This document shows, piece by piece, positions 4,638 to 7,618 of a stretch of DNA of 7,618 nt. Position 1 is the first letter of the stretch. The number at the start of each line of letters is the position of its first letter. This stretch comes from Acidobacteriota bacterium. GTDB lineage: Bacteria > Acidobacteriota > Blastocatellia > Pyrinomonadales > Pyrinomonadaceae. Location of the stretch: NCBI GenBank assembly GCA_020199975.1, contig JAIVJP010000317.1:1-7618 (forward strand). The letters run 5' to 3'. The translations under genes were made by a program, and so were the position numbers. The notes beneath the pieces were generated by a model. It had not been told where the DNA came from, made no database searches, and worked only from the letters and a program-made list of their open reading frames with translations.

Positions 4638-6596
4638 TTAACATTCTTCCTCTGCTCGCAACTTCTCAAGCACCGAGAAATCTTCAAGTGTGGTCACGTC
4701 GCCCGCAACTGAGCCGCTGGTAGCAATCTCACGCAACAAGCGGCGCATGATCTTGCCGGAGCGAGTCTTGGGGAGCATATCGCTGAAGCGTATTTCCTCA
4801 GGCCGTGCGAGCGCGCCAATCTCTTTGGTGACATGAGCGCGCAAGATCTCTTTAAGCTGATCCGACGGAGTGTGTGTTCCTTCCAGAGTGACAAAGGCAA
4901 TGATGGCCGATCCTTTCAATTCATCAGGACGCGCCACGACTGCTGCTTCCGCCACCGCCGCGTGCGATACCAGCGCGCTTTCCACCTCCGCGGTTCCTAG
5001 CCTGTGGCCGCTGACATTAATCACATCATCGATGCGCCCCATGATCCAGAAGTAGCCATCCTCATCCACCCGTGCGCCATCGCCGGCGAAGTAAATACCG
5101 TCAATCTGCGACCAGTACTGTTCACGGTAGCGGTCGTCATCGCCCCAGATCGTTCTGAGCATCGAAGGCCAGGGACGTTTGATCACCAGGTAGCCACCCT
5201 CATTTGCGCCGACAGACTTCCCGTCTCTGGTCATCACGTCGGCTTCGATTCCCGGAAAAGGCTTTGTAGCGGAACCGGGTTTGGTAGCAGTAGCTCCTGG
5301 AAGCGGCGTGATCATGATCGCGCCGGTTTCGGTTTGCCACCACGTGTCAACTATTGGACAAACACCTTTGCCGATAATCTCGCGATACCACATCCACGCT
5401 TCGGGATTGATTGGTTCGCCCACCGTGCCTAACAACCGCAGACTGCTGAGGTCATGTTTCAAGGGCCACTGCTCCCCCCATTTTATGAAAGCGCGAATTG
5501 CAGTAGGGGCGGTGTAGAGGATGTTCACGCGATGGCGCTCCACGATGCTCCAAAACCTGTCCGGCTCGGGGTGGTTGGGCGCGCCTTCATACATGAGCAC
5601 GGTCGCGCCGTTTGAAAGTGGGCCATAAACAACGTAACTGTGTCCTGTGACCCAGCCAATGTCCGCCGTGCACCAGTAGACGTCTTCATCTTTGAGATCG
5701 AATACCCACTTCGTCGTCAAGTGAGTCTGCACCAGGTAACCGGCCGTCGTATGCAAAATGCCTTTCGGCTTTCCCGTAGTTCCTGATGTGTAGAGAATGA
5801 AAAGCGGGTGCTCGCTGTCCAATTCTTCAGCCGGACAGTTAGCATCAACAGTTTCCATGAGCTCATGCCACCAGTGGTCTCGCCCCGCTTCCATGTGGAT
5901 AGGCACGGCCGTTCGACGCACGACAATACAGGTTTCTACCGACGGCGTTTGTTTGAGGGCTTCGTCAACCGCAGCCTTCAATTTCACCTCAGAGCCACGT
6001 CGCCACCCGCCATCAGCAGTCACCACGAGCTTGCAGCTCGCATCATTAATGCGATCGATCAAGGCCGTACTGGAGAACCCTCCGAAGATAACTGAGTGAG
6101 TAGCGCCAATGCGCGCACAGGCCAGCATAGAGATGGCCAGCTCGGGAATCAGCGGCATATAAAGTGCGACGCGGTCGCCAGTTTGAACTCCTGCGCGCTT
6201 CAAAACGTTTGCGAAGCGGCAAACTTCCCGGTGCAGTTGCTGATACGTCAGCGTCCGCATGTCGCCGGGCTCGCCTTCCCAAATTAGTGCGGCCTTGTTG
6301 CCCCGCCAGGTGGAGAGATGGCGGTCGAGGCAGTTGTAGGAAATGTTTATCTTGCCCCCAACGAACCACTGGGCATGAGGCGGCTCCCACTGCAAAACTT
6401 TGTCCCACTTCCTGAACCAATAAAGCTCTTGGGCCATCCCAGCCCAAAATTCTTCCGGATGCTCGTACGCTTCACGGCGAAGCCTTTCCAGCTCCGCCAT
6501 CGATTTGAGGTGCGCTTTTTGTGAGAACGAGGCCGGCGGCGGAAACACGCGTTCTTCATGGGCCAGTGATTCTATATTGGTGGTGACCGTGGACAT
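4638..6596 (-). CDS. acs: Acetyl-coenzyme A synthetase (acetate--CoA ligase, AMP-forming)
   Basis: This 652-aa cytoplasmic enzyme activates acetate with ATP and CoA to acetyl-CoA via acetyl-AMP. Its length matches the bacterial Acs family. An N-terminal ACAS_N region (about 35-95) leads into the large adenylation domain. The domain has the P-loop YTSGTTGKPKG (269-279), GWVTGHSY (314-321), GTVGEPI (390-396), the DTWWQTETG signature (417-425) and FAGDGARVDEDGYFWIMGRIDDVI (503-526). The mobile C-terminal domain ends with PKTRSGKIMRR (609-619), whose Lys615 is the catalytic lysine normally controlled by acetylation (Pat/CobB type). Acetate-pocket residues known from Salmonella Acs (V310, T311, V386, W414) are kept here as V316, T317, V392 and W420, all shifted by six. 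The start is ATG 6596-6594. A GAGGAG lies 15 nt upstream, rather far for an SD. No acetylase gene is adjacent. Confidence 0.97.
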   Translation of the reverse strand: MSTVTTNIESLAHEERVFPPPASFSQKAHLKSMAELERLRREAYEHPEEFWAGMAQELYWFRKWDKVLQWEPPHAQWFVGGKINISYNCLDRHLSTWRGNKAALIWEGEPGDMRTLTYQQLHREVCRFANVLKRAGVQTGDRVALYMPLIPELAISMLACARIGATHSVIFGGFSSTALIDRINDASCKLVVTADGGWRRGSEVKLKAAVDEALKQTPSVETCIVVRRTAVPIHMEAGRDHWWHELMETVDANCPAEELDSEHPLFILYTSGTTGKPKGILHTTAGYLVQTHLTTKWVFDLKDEDVYWCTADIGWVTGHSYVVYGPLSNGATVLMYEGAPNHPEPDRFWSIVERHRVNILYTAPTAIRAFIKWGEQWPLKHDLSSLRLLGTVGEPINPEAWMWYREIIGKGVCPIVDTWWQTETGAIMITPLPGATATKPGSATKPFPGIEADVMTRDGKSVGANEGGYLVIKRPWPSMLRTIWGDDDRYREQYWSQIDGIYFAGDGARVDEDGYFWIMGRIDDVINVSGHRLGTAEVESALVSHAAVAEAAVVARPDELKGSAIIAFVTLEGTHTPSDQLKEILRAHVTKEIGALARPEEIRFSDMLPKTRSGKIMRRLLREIATSGSVAGDVTTLEDFSVLEKLRAEEEC

Positions 6597-6711
6597 AGGT
6601 GCTGATGTTGACTCCTCGGCAAAGTTTTTGGGGGCGAACGGTTGAACTAGCGTCTATCGGCTTGTCGCTCTGTGTATCACAAAAGGCGCGGGGCCGACAA
6701 TGAGGCCGGCC
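6597..6711. other. acs upstream region
   Basis: This is the leader between acs and dispersed element copy B. It contains GAGGAG on the minus strand (6617-6612), the likely but distant ribosome site of acs. I see no convincing -35/-10 pair. The best TTGTGA-like hexamer, near 6680 on the minus strand, lacks a good partner. No open frame here has family character. Confidence 0.4.
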
Positions 6712-6848
6712 GTCAGAACGGGGAGCGGTTCGACCTGGTCAGCGGCGCGACACTCAACACAGAAGCAGGAGCCGAGGACATAGGCAACATCTGACAAAAC
6801 TTGAAAGCTGGCCCGACCCACCAGGTCGCTACCGCTGCCCGTGCCGAC
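6712..6848 (-). repeat. Dispersed intergenic element, copy B, with inverted ends
   Basis: The left end GTCAGAACGGGGAGCGGTTC (6712-6731), continuing to ACCTGGT at 6739, and the right end at 6820-6848 (ACCAGGTCGCTACCGCT followed by a diverged CCGTGCCGAC) are inverted copies of each other around about 80 bp of unique spacer. The complement of this unit aligns with 1671-1795: the 17-bp core AGCGGTAGCGACCTGGT is identical and 17 of the next 21 bases match. It occupies nearly half of the space between divergent acs and the zinc-ribbon gene. It could carry promoter or terminator activity for either, but nothing in the sequence proves that. Confidence 0.65.
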
Positions 6849-6909
6849 AGAACGATGCTGACAGGGCGATGCTTGCCCAAAACAAATGCCGGCTGTATTT
6901 TGTCTCCTA

Positions 6910-7536
6910 ATGAGCGTTCCCCGATGTTCCGCATGCGGCGCCGAGCTACTGCCCGAGGCAAACTTCTGCCGGCGGTGCGGCGCGACTGTGACGTCCGGTA
7001 GTTCGGTGAACTCTTCAGAAGAACCAACGCTCGCCTTGGATGAACGAGTCCAGAATATGACCACCCAGCGCCTGGATCCAAGACCCACCAGCCCTGACCG
7101 CGTTTCGCTAAGCTATCCACTACGCAATTCAATGGGAGCTGCAAGTATGCGCGCCAATGCGCTTTCGCCTCGACGCCGGCTCCCTGCTGCTTCAATAGTC
7201 GCAGGCATAGTGCTGGTTGTCATCATTGGAATCGTCTCGTCCGTAGCCTTTGTCAGGCTGAGGGGCCATGGCAGGTCCACCGACAACGCCACTCTGATTT
7301 ATCCGGGAGCGCAGACGATCGTAGATATGACAAGCGACGAGGGTCGGGCAATTCAGCTGCAGACAGGCGATTCTCTTGACCGAGTGCTGGCGTGGTACGA
7401 AGGAAGCCTTAGACCGACCAAGACCGTGCGGCTTACGTCTACGAGCTTCGTCTTAAAGAACCAGAATATAACGGCGACTATTGCCACTGAAGATAACAAA
7501 ACCAACATTCTAATCAAGCAATCAGGCAGACCTTGA
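6910..7536 (+). CDS. Zinc-ribbon, single-pass membrane protein of unknown function
   Basis: From ATG 6910 this is a 208-aa protein. It begins with a zinc ribbon, CSACG (cysteines 6 and 9) and CRRCG (cysteines 20 and 23), a CxxC-x10-CxxC site that starts almost at the N-terminus as usual for this type. A polar, Ser/Pro-rich linker (about 28-90) follows, then one membrane helix (about 95-116, IVAGIVLVVIIGIVSSVAFV), and an outer domain of about 90 residues. That domain has YPGAQTIVDMTSDEGRAIQL and SLDRVLAWYEGSLRP, a pattern I associate with uncharacterised extracytoplasmic domains of acidobacterial proteins, where an alpha-helix with a VxxWYxxxL motif is followed by beta strands. The topology would be ribbon in, C-terminus out. 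An upstream in-frame ATG (6886) would add eight residues (MPAVFCLL) and has no ribosome site. I prefer 6910 because it puts the ribbon at the start, but neither has a clear SD. No specific function can be assigned. Confidence 0.75.
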   Translation: MSVPRCSACGAELLPEANFCRRCGATVTSGSSVNSSEEPTLALDERVQNMTTQRLDPRPTSPDRVSLSYPLRNSMGAASMRANALSPRRRLPAASIVAGIVLVVIIGIVSSVAFVRLRGHGRSTDNATLIYPGAQTIVDMTSDEGRAIQLQTGDSLDRVLAWYEGSLRPTKTVRLTSTSFVLKNQNITATIATEDNKTNILIKQSGRP

Positions 7537-7570
7537 TTTTCCTAACGCTGAAATCTTTTTGGAAAGTTGA

Positions 7571-7618
7571 ATGACTCTCTACGTAGGCACGAGCGGCTAC
7601 AGTTACAAAGAATGGAAG
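7571..7618 (+). CDS. DUF72 (YecE-like) family protein, N-terminal fragment cut by the window edge
   Basis: The last 48 bases encode MTLYVGTSGYSYKEWK, in frame to the end of the window. The GTSGYSYKEW segment is the hallmark N-terminal strand and loop of DUF72/YecE proteins (PF01904), predicted TIM-barrel proteins of unknown function and about 240-270 aa long. The ATG is preceded by GGAAAG (7561-7566), a reasonable ribosome site 4 nt from the start. It lies 34 bp after the zinc-ribbon gene stop, on the same strand, so cotranscription is possible. The call rests on only 16 residues, but they are very characteristic. Confidence 0.82.
   Translation, partial: MTLYVGTSGYSYKEWK

Noticed and set aside
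6713..7195. 160-aa and 144-aa minus-strand open frames over the acs upstream region
   Set aside because: They cover element copy B and the antisense of the zinc-ribbon gene, with no recognisable domain. They are repeat-derived or shadow frames.
1..7618. A new multi-gene defence, secretion or biosynthetic system
   Set aside because: The intact genes are common families in ordinary context and do not form a conserved-looking cassette. The unusual content is repeats and gene relics.

Overview
The window comes from a bacterial chromosome of moderately high G+C. It looks like accessory or loosely packed housekeeping DNA: five intact genes, one gene start at the right edge, several decayed genes, and many small dispersed repeats between them. 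The gene set (GcvT-like demethylase, AI-2E permease, PilZ proteins, Acs, a zinc-ribbon membrane protein, a DUF72 protein) and the hairpin repeats suggest a free-living heterotroph. My best guess is Acidobacteriota, perhaps Blastocatellia. This is a resemblance judgement, not a proof. No rRNA, tRNA, CRISPR array, phage gene or transposase was seen.

Left part (1-2470, genes on +): a hairpin repeat is followed by an intact aminomethyltransferase-family gene (83-1285) and a frameshifted TPR-type relic (1316-1608). After these comes a repeat-rich stretch with a diverged dispersed element (1671-1795), a 132-bp nested inverted repeat that can fold into a long stem carrying two hairpins (1809-1940), and an 18-bp direct repeat. 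Next lies the truncated N-terminus of a Rieske oxygenase alpha subunit (2051-2197), followed directly by what may be the tail of a permease (to 2301). The GcvT-like gene and these remnants fit a partly deleted uptake and demethylation cluster for a methylated amine.

Middle part (2470-6596, genes on -): in transcription order these are acs (acetyl-CoA synthetase), a small PilZ-like gene with an acidic tail, a frameshifted second PilZ gene, and an AI-2E family membrane protein. acs and the intact PilZ gene are 83 bp apart and could be cotranscribed. The PilZ relic ends 17 bp before the AI-2E start, so those two probably once formed an operon.

Right part (6597-7618, genes on +): the divergent intergenic region holds a second copy of the dispersed element in inverted orientation (6712-6848). 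It is followed by a zinc-ribbon, single-pass membrane protein and the first 16 codons of a DUF72/YecE-family gene cut by the window edge.

I found no convincing new multi-gene system. The most interesting features are the structured repeats and the evidence of ongoing gene decay around them.
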